Below, one piece after another: positions 1 through 11,564 of a DNA stretch of 40,465 nt. The stretch comes from Candolleomyces eurysporus (lineage: Eukaryota > Basidiomycota > Agaricomycetes > Agaricales > Psathyrellaceae). Both the position numbers and the translations under genes were made by a program. Location: NCBI GenBank assembly GCA_027579435.1, contig JANBPK010000893.1:7584-48048 (forward strand). Direction: 5' to 3'. Every line of letters begins with the position of its first letter. The stretch's first letter is position 1. The notes beneath the pieces were generated by a model. The model was not told the DNA's origin and ran no database searches. It saw only the letters and a program-made list of their open reading frames with translations.

Positions 1-168
1 ANCCCTGTGGAAACCACTACACTCATTCNCTCCCAAAGCGACTTTTGATCTATTTGAATTGTAGACGNGCATAAATGTATCGCTGNGACTATATCATACT
101 TGCTTCAATATACCCAGCCATAACGGAGCCCAGGACAGACAGACTTGATTTTGTCCAATCGTTCTTTC

Positions 169-1821
169 CTAAGAGACAGTCCTGAAGAAGGGGAAANAGC
201 NNGGGGGGACTGGAGAGCACAACATTAGTTCCCTCAAGGTGGGGAGCATCCTGCAAAATGCTANAACTTCTTCATCNATAGCTCCCCGTTGTATCCCGTC
301 TACTGTNGCGGTAGGTATTGACAACTCGAGGCATAGCCAAGGCCGGGACTTGGCGGGGCGAAAGCATGGCGGAGCTTCGAGTGATGGCTTCTGAGCGTCG
401 CTATCAGGCTGAAGTATACGGGAGTCGTATCGATTCCACATGCCGCCCAGTGCTTCGGCTCTGTCAGAAAAGCGGTCGAACCACAAAATTATGTGGAGGG
501 TTAGATCTCGTAGCTCTGNTTCTTGATATGCCTCTACGATTGCGTTGTGAAGCCGCTCGACGTCCTCGATGAAAGCTAAAGCTGCCGACCTCGTAGACGA
601 CGTCCACTTGTGCTTCATAACCGCCTCCTTCAAAGCTCTTGGAAGGGATCCTCCATCGACGCTACGGCAGGAGGCTAGGTAGGCACATAGGAAATATGAA
701 GATGAAAGGATTTTAGAAATGTGTGGGAGACGTGCGAGGGCTTCAAGCTCCAGATCATCGATATCGGTTCCTGCCGGAAAACATTCTGGCTCTATCTTGA
801 GAACCTGCAATTGCTGGAAGCGGCCTAGCCAGGCTACGACATCTTTCATGAGTCCTGGTCTGGCACCATTGAGACGTATGGTGGTCACATCGGGAATGGC
901 TTCAGCTAAACGATCGAGAATGAGTTTAGACTCAACGCCATCATCCGGGATATCTTGGATGGAGAGGGTCATCAACGTCACAGGGGATGCCTGAAGGAGG
1001 GCGAAGGTCCATTGAGAGAATGGCGGCCGGAAGACGCTGGTAGAGTACGTGGAGAATGTTGTGAGTTTGGTGACTTGACTGAGTTTCGGGGAAGGTGTGG
1101 GGGACATCCAGGGAGCCGACATGGAAAAGCGACTCGATTTCCGACAATAATTGCCTTCCTCTGAAAGCGGTGACAATACATCTGGGGCCATTCTGGCGTG
1201 TCGAGAGGGAAGGTATCCTCTGGCGCTTTCCCAAACGGATGACCTCTCAGCCGCCGGTGCCCTAGGTATTTCTGCGGCGGTAATAGCGGGGTTTTTCTTG
1301 AGCTTGAACTTGGATGCAAAGGCGTTGAAATAACCGAATTGCAATGTTGTACAGCCCTTGGAAATGATCGTATTTAGAAACTCCTCCACACATTTGCATG
1401 CAGTGGCCAGCATCNTGTCGCTGATGTGTCGTTTTTGGTAGGCATCTGAAGGCCAATTCACATACACGATGTGCAGTGATGCCATTCGATNAACGAGCCT
1501 CTGCATTTTGNGGAAGGTCTTGAGAGCCGATGGTAGTGAGACCACCTTCATCAAGTCGAAGTTGACATTGGCTAGGCTCTTGACATGGATTGACAGGAGG
1601 AGTGCTGAAAGACCATCCAGGTCGTTCGGGTTATCTGCCAGCTGAAGGACTGCGGATCGTTGTGCGTTCCAGATTTTATGTTGGTCTAAGACCGACTGTA
1701 CGGCGATGCGGTTGAATGACCGGGAAACCTGAGCGCAATTTCGAAGGTCGGGAGCAGGTAAAGAGGCGAAGGTATGTAGTGCTAGTTCGTCAGTGCACCA
1801 AAAGTCTTGCAGAATCGACAT
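169..1821 (-). CDS. F-box protein, tandem copy 1 (C-terminal frame break)
   Basis: Single-exon reading frame of 550 residues. An F-box-like motif lies at about residues 14-46 (ELALHTFASLPAPDLRNCAQ onward, then VSRSFNRIAVQSVL), followed by a long region with leucine-rich, LRR-like stretches such as LTLHIILWF and TLRELMLCS. F-box proteins normally bring substrates to SCF ubiquitin ligases; the substrate here is unknown. The start Met matches that of the paralogue at 3017-4744. The last part diverges: relative to the paralogue there are 2 extra bases in the N-bearing stretch near 196-212, so this frame stops at 169. Another frame continues with a paralogue-like tail to a TGA at 105-107. This is either a real truncation or an artefact of the ambiguous bases. 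The F-box call is fairly sure. Confidence 0.7.
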   Translation of the reverse strand: MSILQDFWCTDELALHTFASLPAPDLRNCAQVSRSFNRIAVQSVLDQHKIWNAQRSAVLQLADNPNDLDGLSALLLSIHVKSLANVNFDLMKVVSLPSALKTFXKMQRLVXRMASLHIVYVNWPSDAYQKRHISDXMLATACKCVEEFLNTIISKGCTTLQFGYFNAFASKFKLKKNPAITAAEIPRAPAAERSSVWESARGYLPSRHARMAPDVLSPLSEEGNYCRKSSRFSMSAPWMSPTPSPKLSQVTKLTTFSTYSTSVFRPPFSQWTFALLQASPVTLMTLSIQDIPDDGVESKLILDRLAEAIPDVTTIRLNGARPGLMKDVVAWLGRFQQLQVLKIEPECFPAGTDIDDLELEALARLPHISKILSSSYFLCAYLASCRSVDGGSLPRALKEAVMKHKWTSSTRSAALAFIEDVERLHNAIVEAYQEXELRDLTLHIILWFDRFSDRAEALGGMWNRYDSRILQPDSDAQKPSLEAPPCFRPAKSRPWLCLELSIPTXTVDGIQRGAXDEEVXAFCRMLPTLRELMLCSPVPXXXFPFFRTVS

Positions 1822-2944
1822 CGCTGTGGATCGACCGTTTAATTACCGGACCTGAAAGGTACGACNATGAGCAGACTCACTCCTGATTGTGGTTGCTGTT
1901 GATTTGAAAGACCATTGCGAAGATGCGATGCTGGAAACCGTGNATGACTCCCTGATTAGTTCTGTGGCACTGCAATGCTGCTATGTCACGTTTAGCTGTT
2001 TTGGCGCTCTATGAGCGTTCGCACTGCCACTTGAGTACTCCCAGTANACGCTTTATAGGAAGTCAACATACCNCCTCTTTCAGCACGTTAACTCCCACTG
2101 GTACGTCAGAAACTCTTGCGTTGGGCTTGGATTTCACAACATCTCTGAAAGAATTGACATCGCGTAGGATGGCGTATTGCTGACTGAAAAGGGTCAGTCA
2201 CTGNTGTGCATGAGCTAGAAAACAGTTCTACTCGCATTCCCTTTGCTCAGGAGTCCCAGACCAGTCCAGGGCCTCCTAGGAGTCGTCAGGAAGTCACTCC
2301 GTATCTGCGTTCACCACTTCGTAACGATGTGAGCCGGTGGATACGAATTTTTAGAGACTCGCGATTGTTGTAGGATACAACCGGAGGCACGAACACTCTA
2401 AGAATTCCTCGAAAGAGTTTGTGGTGAGAGGAGGAAGNCTAATTGAGAACAAGGANCCTGATCTTGAGGCTCGCTGACGAACATTTTCTCACGGCAAATC
2501 TAGTCTCCCGTNNNNAGTCAGACTAAACGAGTTCGTGTCTTTTTGGATNTTGAATCCAACANTCACATGTATACGGCAAATCCAGAGAAGGCNTTCGGAT
2601 GCCCTCATCGTCATTCTCTATGAAATACTATCTTGACGTCGGACGACACGAATATCTCGTTGAACACAGATGTTCAATCACCTCCCTGGCCACTCTNAGN
2701 NNAGAGNCGTTCACTCACGGCGTTTTTCTCCTTCGAGNGATAAGGACCTGTCAAGGCCCGCATNTTNTATCTCTCCTTCCCTCCTCCTTCCNTAATAAAG
2801 ATACCNAAGCATCAACGAAAACTGGGGTTCCNGCGGCGGCGCGAAACCAAGTAGTTCAGAGTCTGAACTGTACTTCATTCACCTTTTCTCTGTGCCTCTT
2901 CATCTTGTGCTCTCNAGATGTAAAGGAGAGAGNGGNCCCNAAAC
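1822..2944. other. Intergenic spacer between F-box copies
   Basis: The first 100-150 bases are the duplicated 5' flank of copy 1. The rest has many Ns and only short unconvincing reading frames (for example 2599-2970, rich in ambiguous residues). No RNA gene or recognisable mobile element was seen. Confidence 0.5.
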
Positions 2945-3016
2945 CAATGTTGATCCATCTTGAATTGTAGACGTGCATAAAAATGTTTAGATTGGTGTGA
3001 CCGTACCATAATTTGT

Positions 3017-4744
3017 TCAATAGACCGATGCATCATAGAGCCCAGGGCAGACAGACTGGAGTTGGTCCAATCGTTCTTTCCTAAGAGGCCGACCTGGATA
3101 AAGGGGATCAGGCGCAGGACCCGGAGAGCACAACAGAATTTTTCTCAAGGTGGGGAACATCCTGCAAAATGCCATAACTTCTTTATCTATATCCCCCCGC
3201 TCTATATCATCTTTTGTGGCCGTATGATGCAGCTCGAGGCAGAGCTGAGGCTGGGACTCGGTGGGGCGAAAGCGTGGTGGAGCTGCTTCCACGGTCTTCT
3301 CAGCGTCACTAGCAAGGTGGGGTATACCGGAGTCAAGTCGATTCCACAAGCGGCACAACGCTTCGGNTCTGTCAGAGAACCAGTCGAACCACACATGTAC
3401 GCGGAGGGTAAGATCTCGTGCTGGTTCTGGATATGCCTCTACGATTGCGTTGTGAAGCCGCCCAACGTCCTCGATGAAAGCTGAAACTGCCGACTCGGTA
3501 ATAGACGGTCGCAATGCCCATGTGTGCATCATGGTCACCATCTCCAGACAGCTTGGATGGAGTCCCCCATCGACGCTACGACGGGAAGCGAGGTAGGCAC
3601 ATAGGAAATCTGGAGATGAAACAAGTTCACGAATGCGTGGAAGACGTGCGAGGGCTTGAAGGTCCAGATCGTCAATATTGNTTCCTGCAGAAAAACATNC
3701 CCGCTCTATGTTGAGGGCCTCCAGTTGCTGGAAACGGCCNAGCCAGGCTACAACATCTTTCATGAGGCCTGGCCTGGCACCGATGAGATGCATCTTNGTG
3801 ACATCGGGAACAGCTTCAGCCAAACGGTCGAGGATCAGTTTGGACTCGGCACCATTGTCTGGGATATCTTGGAAGGGGAGAACCATCCATGTCACGGGGG
3901 ATGCTTTGAGGAGGGCAAAGGTCCATTGAGAGAATGGCGGTCGGAANACGCTAGTAGAGTGCGCGCAGAACGTTGCGAGTTTGGTGACTTGACNGAGCCC
4001 CGGGGAAAGTGTGACGGATATCNGGGGAGCCGAGATGGAGAAGCGACTCGATCTCGAATTNCTAGAATAATTGCCTTCTTCCGAAAGCGGTGACGGTGCA
4101 CCCGNNGTCGCTCTGGCATGTCGAGAGGGAAGGTATCCTCTGACGTTTTCCCAAACGGATGACAGGCTCTCAGCCGTCGGTGCCCTGGGGATTTCTGCGG
4201 CTGTGATAGCGGGGATTTTCTTCAGCTTGTACTTGGATGCAAAGGCGTTGAAACCACTGAGTGTNAACCAAGTACAGCCTTTGGCGATGATCGTGTTCAA
4301 GAAAACCTGCACACATTTGCATGCAGNGGCGAGCGTTTTGTCGTCGATGGGCTGTTCCCGGTAGGCATCTGAAGGCCAATTCACAGAGACGGAGCGTACC
4401 GATGCCATTCGATCAACGAGTCTCTGCATTTTGCGGAAGGACTTGAGCGCTGATTGCAGCGAGGTCACCCTTTCCAAGTTAAAGGCGATCCTGGTCAGGC
4501 TCTTGACATGGACTGAAAGAAGGAGTGCTGAAAGACCATCCAGGTCGTCCGNATTATCTGCCAGCTGAAAGGCTACGTATTGCTGTGCGTTCCAGGTTTG
4601 ATNCCGATCCAGGACTGACTGCACGGCAATACGATTGAACGAACGGGAAACCTGAGCGCAATTTCGAAGGTCGGGAGCAGGTAACGAGGCGAAGATATGG
4701 AGTGCTAGTTCGTCGGTGCACCAAAAGTCTTGCAGGATCGACAT
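3017..4744 (-). CDS. F-box protein, tandem copy 2
   Basis: Single-exon frame of 575 residues, a close paralogue of 169-1821 sharing the same N-terminus (MSILQDFWCTDELALHIFAS). The F-box-like motif is at about residues 14-46, and the rest is a variable leucine-rich region presumed to bind substrate. Unlike copy 1 its C-terminus is complete, ending in KERLDQLQSVCPGLYDASVY. Scattered single Ns cause unknown residues but do not break the frame. The likely role is as an SCF ubiquitin-ligase adaptor in cytosol or nucleus, inferred from the family only. This copy is the better reference for the pair. Confidence 0.75.
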   Translation of the reverse strand: MSILQDFWCTDELALHIFASLPAPDLRNCAQVSRSFNRIAVQSVLDRXQTWNAQQYVAFQLADNXDDLDGLSALLLSVHVKSLTRIAFNLERVTSLQSALKSFRKMQRLVDRMASVRSVSVNWPSDAYREQPIDDKTLAXACKCVQVFLNTIIAKGCTWXTLSGFNAFASKYKLKKIPAITAAEIPRAPTAESLSSVWENVRGYLPSRHARAXXGAPSPLSEEGNYSXNSRSSRFSISAPXISVTLSPGLXQVTKLATFCAHSTSXFRPPFSQWTFALLKASPVTWMVLPFQDIPDNGAESKLILDRLAEAVPDVXKMHLIGARPGLMKDVVAWXGRFQQLEALNIERXCFSAGXNIDDLDLQALARLPRIRELVSSPDFLCAYLASRRSVDGGLHPSCLEMVTMMHTWALRPSITESAVSAFIEDVGRLHNAIVEAYPEPARDLTLRVHVWFDWFSDRXEALCRLWNRLDSGIPHLASDAEKTVEAAPPRFRPTESQPQLCLELHHTATKDDIERGDIDKEVMAFCRMFPTLRKILLCSPGPAPDPLYPGRPLRKERLDQLQSVCPGLYDASVY

Positions 4745-5236
4745 TGTGAGCCCTGAGGCTGTGGGCTGTTTGGTTAATAGACTTCAAGGGTACGACAACG
4801 AGCAGACTCACTCCTAATTGTGATTGCTGTTAACCCAAGAGACCACCGCTTGCGAACATGTCAACCGCGTNCCGTGGATCGCCTGGTTGAGCTCCAATGA
4901 GCGCCCGCACTGCCACTCAAGCTATCCACGATTCATGCAGCAGTGGATATGCTGACTCTTTCAGNACACAACTTCTGCTTCAAATCCCACCGTGTGCGCC
5001 TCAAACTCTCGATTTCATGACCACCTGAGGACGATGGCCGAGTCAATTTCGAATTAGAATAAACAGGGTGGAACCTANTGTTTATTGAAGGATTTTCTTT
5101 GTGCATACAAGTAACAGAGACGTAATTCGNTCGTATGCTGAGCGATCNATATTCGAGAAAATCGAAAGAGTCCTANGCCGCCCATCTCAAAGTCGTTCTC
5201 ATGGGGTTCAACCCAGAGGATTTTGAACACGGNATT
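4745..5236. other. Intergenic spacer
   Basis: The first part (to about 4920) is the duplicated F-box 5' flank. The remainder holds nothing recognisable. The 3' end of the P-loop gene lies at its right border. Confidence 0.5.
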
Positions 5237-8200
5237 TTACATCAAGGCCCGATCTGGGTCTTGTAACCAATGCAAGGAGTCAAAGGAACCACACATCATC
5301 CATCCCGGCTTCATAGTCAAAACCTGCTTGATGTNCTCGTCATCTTGCCGCCCATGACGATCCCAGGGTGTCGACACTCGAAATATANCATCGTACAGCT
5401 CCTGCTCACGCGCGTCAATGGGTTTGTAGATGCTGGAGGTCGATCCACTGGCGCGAATGTTGTATCGGAGATGACGCATCNGGGTGGCGGGGGCAAAGTG
5501 CGATGAGGTCTTCTCAGCAGACCATTCTCCNACCTCCACCGACANCGTCCCAGCAGTACNNNNANANNTCCATTCTTCAGGCNCAGGNGAGACGCCCAGG
5601 TCCATAAGCAGNGTGCAATACGGCAGAGCATTGTCGCATCCAGGGAATGCACCAAGTCTTTCGGCAGTAAAGTCGCCCCAAACGAACCCTCCCTCTTGTG
5701 CCTTCCTCGCTTTGAACTNGATGAAGATGGCGGTCATATCTCGATACGAGAATTCATCAGAGTTGGCGAGACAGACTGGGATGACGNCATCGAAAGCTTG
5801 CTGGTTCGGCTCNCCAATATAAGCCATCCCTCGCACAAATGCAGCATAGAGACCCTGCTGCGACAGCACACANGTCGGCGCCCCTTTCACAAAATGGGTN
5901 AANCGAATCCATCCCCCTCCCAGCGCTTNCGAAAACGGTTTACATTCCTCGTGGAGGTCGTCGCTGGCAGCANGNNCGATATTATCGGGTATGCATTTCT
6001 GGATGTTGGCGGCATATTGTGATTGAAACAGCTGGTNGATGAAAGCTTCGACGGTGCATCCATGCGAAAAAAGAAACTTGGACGTTTTCTGAGCTCTAGC
6101 TTGCTCCCGGATGGCATTGTCGTAGGCGGTCATGAGCAAAAAGCGGCCGCCAACCTCCCCTCGCTCCCCCCGCTTTATCAGCCAAGAAGCCATCCATCCG
6201 GAGAGATCCTGAACGGGACNCCAATTGCGCCGAACGCTGAAGAATTCCATGACTTGCGCAGCAGCCTTCACAATCGAGTCAGAATACTGGAAAACGTGCA
6301 AGAAATCTGAAATTGACACCGTACCTCAGCTANCAACGGCTCGCTCGAGTATCCAGACCAGAAGTTGGCGCGATTTCCCGGTATACTGTANCACAAANGC
6401 ATGTGGTTCTCGACGAGCTTTGCTTCGATGCTGTCTGTAATTGGGTTACCCCGACACGGCTCATAGTCAAAGCAGAGTCGAAGGTCCAGGCACGCGATCA
6501 CAGCTTCAGCCCGAGGCATTGCTGTCTCGGGCGTTAGCCCAATCGTAGTGCCATAACTGTATCCAGCAACCTTGTTCAGAGCAAGTTCGAGCACAGTACG
6601 CTCTGAGGCACCCGCCTCAAGCAAAGTCCAGAATCTAGAGCNCGTCAAGATTTAGATTCGGCTTGAGGTAAGAAAAAAAAAGGAGCTTACAGCGTACGTC
6701 CGAAGCGGGCCATGAAGGTGATCGATTGACAATTGCTCAATCTTTCAGTGAGGGGAAGCCCAGTGATCAGGGATGGATGGCAATCAAATGAAACCTCGGT
6801 GATGGGAGGAGGGAGAGCAAAATTGTTGGTCATAGGAGTAAGGGTGGTGGTTTGGAGGAGCCTCAACGACGTGCTCAAGAAGATGGCAAAAAGGGGCTCG
6901 CCCNTCAAATCATTGAGCAACGCAAGGATGTGGTTGTACTTCTGCTTTTCCAATCCAACCTTCCTCGCGCCAATGGTTGATTCGTACAAGGTGTGGGCCT
7001 CATCGAAGTAGATCACCACTTTGAGGTCGTGGTCTGTCGGCATATTGCGAGCATCNAGAACAGCATTTGCCTTCTCGGCTCTATCCTTCCCTCGAGCTAC
7101 ATACCCGGAGAGTTCTTCTCGTCTCAGAGACTTCACTGTCNGCAAAACGATCGAGGANTTTGAGGGATCAGGTCGCTCGGAGCCAAACAGAGACACCAGG
7201 NGCTTAAAAGCCACGAGAGCGTTGCCAGAGCTGTCTCCAGGCAGCTGTGGTGTTGTCAACACAGGGANANGTAGAAAGGNGACGTGGTCAAACTATCTTA
7301 CCTTCGATAAGGAATAGTTCACTACGTCCAAGTAGAACGAGTCCCTNTTCTNCTCCAAAAATTCCCGCCAAATGTGANCCAGTTCCAAGTAGCTTAGNGN
7401 GNATTTAAGCTGATTGANAAAACCCAAGATCGCGCGAAAGAGTGTTGTAAAGAAGATCTCGCATCGCCTTCNGTAGACCTCGACGGAAGGTGCANATTGA
7501 GTCAAATAGTCCCTAACCGCGTCATCNGGCGGGGGATATGGTGCTCCTGTANCGAAGATTTAGGAAGCAAGATAAGGGGAAAAAATCAATGCCCGCTACC
7601 TTCATGGTCAGGGGCACGCANGTTGAATGGAATGGCAAAGACNTATTGTCCNAGTTCATGCACCATGCGTGATTTGCCGGTNCCAGAAGATTGACACACA
7701 GANACGGAATTGGCNAAGTCGGCGACACCGCTGAGGGTGTTCGTAGCCTCCCATTGTTTACGGACCGTCTTGAGAGTCAGGAACTCTACCCCACTCTGCA
7801 TAGGGGTGAGCCACGCNTTCGAAACTGACCCGGCTTGAGTACCGATAAAGCGGGTAGCAAGACAGAATCTGGTACATACTTGGGTCAGANGCACGAGGAG
7901 GCATTCTGAGAATCTCTAATGAANCTGTCAGAAACCAGTAATTATTGTTTCAGGCAGAATAGAAAGCCCTTGCCCAGGTTGCGAATCTCCCTGAAAGACC
8001 CCTGTTGCCATGCATCCTGNAGCTGATGGAATAGCGTCTTGTCTTCAAGGATAATCTCGCTCGNATCTCGGTCAGTCGCCTTGGTCTTCCTGTNGACCTG
8101 AGAGATCACGACTTCCAGCAACAAAGGGAACAATAGGATATTTTGCATAGTGAGATCTTGAGCGTTGAGTCGCACGAATNTACTGTTGCTCATAATTGCG

Positions 8201-8316
8201 TGGTCCAATTGTTGGTGTTGGTCGTCGTCCCATAAGTCAGTTGCGAGCGTTGGCCTCTGAGGAGGCCTCCCTGGCTCAAGTTCCTCAACATGCGAAGCGT
8301 CCCGTTTGCGAGCCAT
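5237..8316 (-). CDS. P-loop NTPase-like protein, six exons, function unknown
   Basis: Exons read from the minus strand: about 8316-7943, about 7870-7600, 7546-7302, 7244-6691, 6634-6325, 6265-5237. Introns 2-5 are 53, 57, 56 and 59 nt with GT-AG ends and matching phases. The exon 1/2 junction is unresolved because no clean GT donor is visible. The product is about 920-945 residues. A Walker A-like stretch (CQSSxTGKSRMVHE, exon 2) is followed by VFAIPFNxRAPD, then a Walker B-like KVVIYFDEAHTL in exon 4 and a conserved FMARFGRTLFW join across exons 4/5. The order GKSRMV...FDEAH...ARFGR recalls a large uncharacterised family of Agaricomycete P-loop proteins, some compared with Crinkler-type NTPase modules; that link is from memory and unproven. 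Start chosen at Met 8316 (MARKRDASHV); an in-frame upstream Met at 8400 is possible. Confidence 0.6.
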
Positions 8317-8916
8317 GGTGGATGCGGAACAAGTTTCAATCCCAGAAATCTGAATCAGAACGCGTGACGTCATTCTCGCCGTTGTAACGCGTCGAGGCAT
8401 GCTTCCGCCTGAGCGAGCTCAGCCTCAGGGNCTTGATACCTGCNCACACGAACACCACCCNTCANGGTCGCAAGGGGCGACGGCATGGTCTACCGTCCTG
8501 TTCTGTGGTGGGNCAGCGACGCAGACAGCCTTCTCGCTGACGAGCCTCGAGGAAGATGCAGAAGGGCTGCCCGCCCCAGGAANTATAAGATGGAATGCAA
8601 ATCCAAAGTTGGCGAGGGCACNGCCCAATATGCTCGCAGCCGTGATAGGGAATTGGCCTCGAGGACTCAAAGGCCGACAAGGTTGTTGATCGCGACTCAC
8701 CGTCCAAAGGCGGGTATTCTGAACGAAATGTCGACAGCCAAGATGTGAACGAGGAATCAACTAGACTCAAGACCATCGAGANATTGGGNAATTGTAAAGG
8801 CCATATGTNAGTCGTCATTCACTCCNGCCGATGCCGCTTCTCACGGTACCATCAAAAGACAAAATTGAGGTCACCGTTTACGCGCAGCGCCGGCATTATC
8901 CTTAACGTCGTTTACC
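8317..8916. other. Divergent intergenic region (P-loop gene / TOM70)
   Basis: 600 bases between two genes transcribed away from each other, presumably holding both promoters. Overlapping reading frames here (8425-8818) have no family-like content and many Ns. No clear TATA box or operator was found. Confidence 0.5.
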
Positions 8917-11041
8917 ATGGCCGATTCCTCCAGCACCATCGTCGACCGCGTTCAGAGCTTCGTCTCTGAAAACAAAAAGGCTATCCTCATCACCACCGCT
9001 GCTGCAGCCATTGGTGNTGCTGGTGTCGCTTACTATGCCTCGACGTCACGGCCCCGGCCTCCTCCCGACGTGGAGCAGGCTGGAGAAAAGAAGGACAAGA
9101 AAAAGCCCAAGGGCAAGAAGAAAAAGTCTACCAAGGGCGATAGCGGTCCCATTCTCGAGGAGCGCAAGCCCAACGTGGAGGAGGCTTCTGGTAAGCGCTT
9201 ANTGCATGTGTTTGGCTGGCACTCATTCTTCGTGTGACAGACGAANTGAACTTCGACTTGGCCTCGGAGGAGCTCGCGTCCTTGCCAGATGAGGTGCGTT
9301 GGGTAGTCAGGCGTGCAGACGACCGACGGTGACGACGATGTATCACAGGAACGGGCAAAGTACGCAGCGGCGTTCAAGACCAAGGGGAATGCCGCCTACA
9401 CAAAACGAGACTTTACAGAGGCTGCCGACTTTTACACAAAAGCCATCCAGGTCACTCCCAAACCTGAGCCCGTCTTCTTTAGCAACNGGGCAGCATGTGC
9501 GTCTCAAATACTCTCTTGACGTGGACCATTCTGACCGCTGTGTAGGCTACGTCAACTTTACACCACCTGACCACGAACAGGTCGTGAAGGACTGTGACGA
9601 GGCATTGAAGCTTGATCCCCACTATGTGAAAGCGTTGAACAGACGGGCTGTTGGACTGGAAGGTCTTGGCCGTAATGAGGAGGCCTTGAGAGGTGGGTGA
9701 TGACGCAACCGAGTTGACACGTTCATTCACCTGTCCACACAGATTACACCGCCGCCACCATCCTTGACAAGTTCCAAAATGCCACGACCGCACAAGCTGT
9801 TGAACGCGTNTTGAAGTCGATNGCAACTGACAAGGCAGCGGAGTTGCTCAAGGACCGACAGACACGGCTACCTTCACATACCTTCATCTCTGCCTACTTT
9901 GCCGCTTTCCGACCACGATCACCTCTTGTTCTCCCCGAGTCACCCTCAACTGGAGACGAAACCCTCAAACTCTCTCTAGATGCCCTCGACGCTGCCGACT
10001 ACCCCCATGCCCTGACCCTCGTCAACGAAGCCATCACACAGGGCATTACATGGGACGCTGGCAAGGCCGAGGCCTTCAATCTGCGCGGAACGTTCAAGTT
10101 CCTCGTCGGGGACATCGAGGGAAGCAAGTCGGACCTGCAGACCGCGATCAACATCGCCCCTACGTCAACACAGAGTCTTGTCAAGATCGCCAGCGTACAC
10201 ATGGAGCAGGGCGACCCAACGAAGGCCTTCGAGTGCTTCGAAGAGGCGATCAAGCAGAACCCTAACGACCCCGACATCTACTACCACCGTGGACAAGTTC
10301 TGTTCATCATGAGCGACTTTGACAAGGCCGCCGAGAATTACCAGAAGTCGACTGAGCTCGACGACAATTTCGTGTTCTCGCACATCCANCTCGCCGTTGC
10401 CCAGTACAAGTCGGGGAACATTGCCAACAGCATGGCAACTTTCCGAAGAACTCTCAAGGCNTTCCCTCAACGAAGCGAGCCTCAGAACTACTAGTGAGTC
10501 TCGTACTACCTTTTCCGCTCTCTCTNNGTCCACTGANGACATTGGTATTGCAGTGGCGAGCTCCTACTCGACCAACAGCGTTTCTCCGANGCCGTCGAGA
10601 AGTTTGACAAGGCNATTGAGATCGAAAANGCAAAACCGAGCCCCAACGTCCTCGCNCTCGTCAACAAAGGCCTAGCCCTCTTCCAATGGAAGCAAGACAT
10701 CTCCGCTGCCGAACAATGCTGCAACGAGGCTCTAGAGATTGACCCAGAGTGTGAAGCCGCCGTGGCAACACTCGCTCAGCTTAACCTGCAACAGAGCAAG
10801 ATCTCGGATGCTATGGAGATGTTCAAGAGGCAGGCGGATATTGCGAGGACCGAGCCTGAATTGGTTAATGCCTTGACCTACCAATATGTGCGTNTCTTTA
10901 ACCTGCTTTCTCNTNNNNGTCATCAGGATCAAGTACGCGTTGCTGATGCTTTTTNGTTAGGCCACCGCTGCTCAGCTCGAGTTCCTCCAAAATTATCCCG
11001 ACCAAGCGGCACAGTTGAGCGCTCTTGCTCGGGGGATGTAA
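8917..11041 (+). CDS. TOM70: Mitochondrial import receptor subunit Tom70
   Basis: Outer-membrane TPR receptor that takes chaperone-bound carrier precursors and passes them to the TOM channel. Exons: 8917-9190, 9241-9293, 9349-9496, 9546-9692, 9743-10493, 10554-10887, 10961-11041. All introns are GT-AG, 49-73 nt, with consistent phases, giving 595 residues (yeast Tom70 is about 617). An N-terminal hydrophobic anchor (about 22-42, [12 protein letters not shown]) is followed by a Lys-rich linker ([13 protein letters not shown]). The first TPR block has the Tom70-typical [22 protein letters not shown] and [13 protein letters not shown] second TPR cluster ([24 protein letters not shown] and onward) ends in [22 protein letters not shown]. 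The start has a good context (tttaccATGg). The last intron contains an N run, so its length is approximate. Identification is strong. Confidence 0.95.
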
Positions 11042-11532
11042 AGGGCCTCTCCTTATCCCTTNCCCTCTCTCGCCATCGAATCTAGGACAAGAATCGGGTC
11101 NATCCTGNAAGGGGGTTGATTTTGTTTGTACTTGACTGATAAAGAGAGAAACTGTCTGTGTGTGTGTATAGATGATGGTGCAATAATCACGGACCTCATT
11201 CTCTGCCTGCCTACTTGCTTTCCCCCACATCCGCTCCCTTGTTCGCGCTTTCCTTTTCCCCTTGCGACGTTGCATCTTTTTTTTTATTGTTCATCCACAT
11301 AACTTGGTTATTTCTTTTCCTCCTCCTCTTCGTACTAGCATTCCTTCTAGCTAGCTAGTTAATCAATCGTACTACTCTATGGATTGTTTTATGCAGTAGA
11401 TAATGATAATCCCAGCTCCCCATCTCTCTTCAGAGGCGCTTGAGCCGCCTCACGATGGTATCTGTAATAGCGAAAGAAAAAAAGGAGATGAGGGCCGGGA
11501 TGCAGCGTTTCCTGGGTATATGTACGAGAAAG
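11042..11532. other. TOM70 3' flank / UTR, no gene
   Basis: T-rich and CT-rich DNA with a run of nine T near 11278-11286 and a TG repeat near 11157-11166. Short frames here are low-complexity. Probably 3' UTR and terminator sequence of TOM70. Confidence 0.5.
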
Positions 11533-11543
11533 AAAAAAAAAAA
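11533..11543 (-). terminator. T11 run downstream of the tRNA half (possible Pol III stop)
   Basis: Eleven uninterrupted Ts on the minus strand begin 21 bases after the end of the tRNA-like half. Such runs stop RNA polymerase III. With the intact A-box upstream it could end a short transcript, but the B-box is absent, so activity is doubtful. Confidence 0.35.
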
Positions 11544-11564
11544 GTTCAATGGCCAACTTGGGGA

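Larger units (their letters stand above)
45..4920. repeat. Tandem segmental duplication carrying two F-box genes
   Basis: Two direct units can be matched, roughly 45-2000 and 2945-4920. They share the coding region and also flanks: the 3' flank containing gaattgtagacg (about 58 and 2964) and the 5' flank containing gcagactcactcct (about 1869 and 4802). Both genes are therefore likely to have inherited the same promoter and terminator. Boundaries are approximate. Confidence 0.7.

Noticed and set aside
2599..2970. Plus-strand 123-codon frame between the F-box pair
   Set aside because: Many unknown residues and no homology-like pattern; open mainly because N-bearing codons hide stops.
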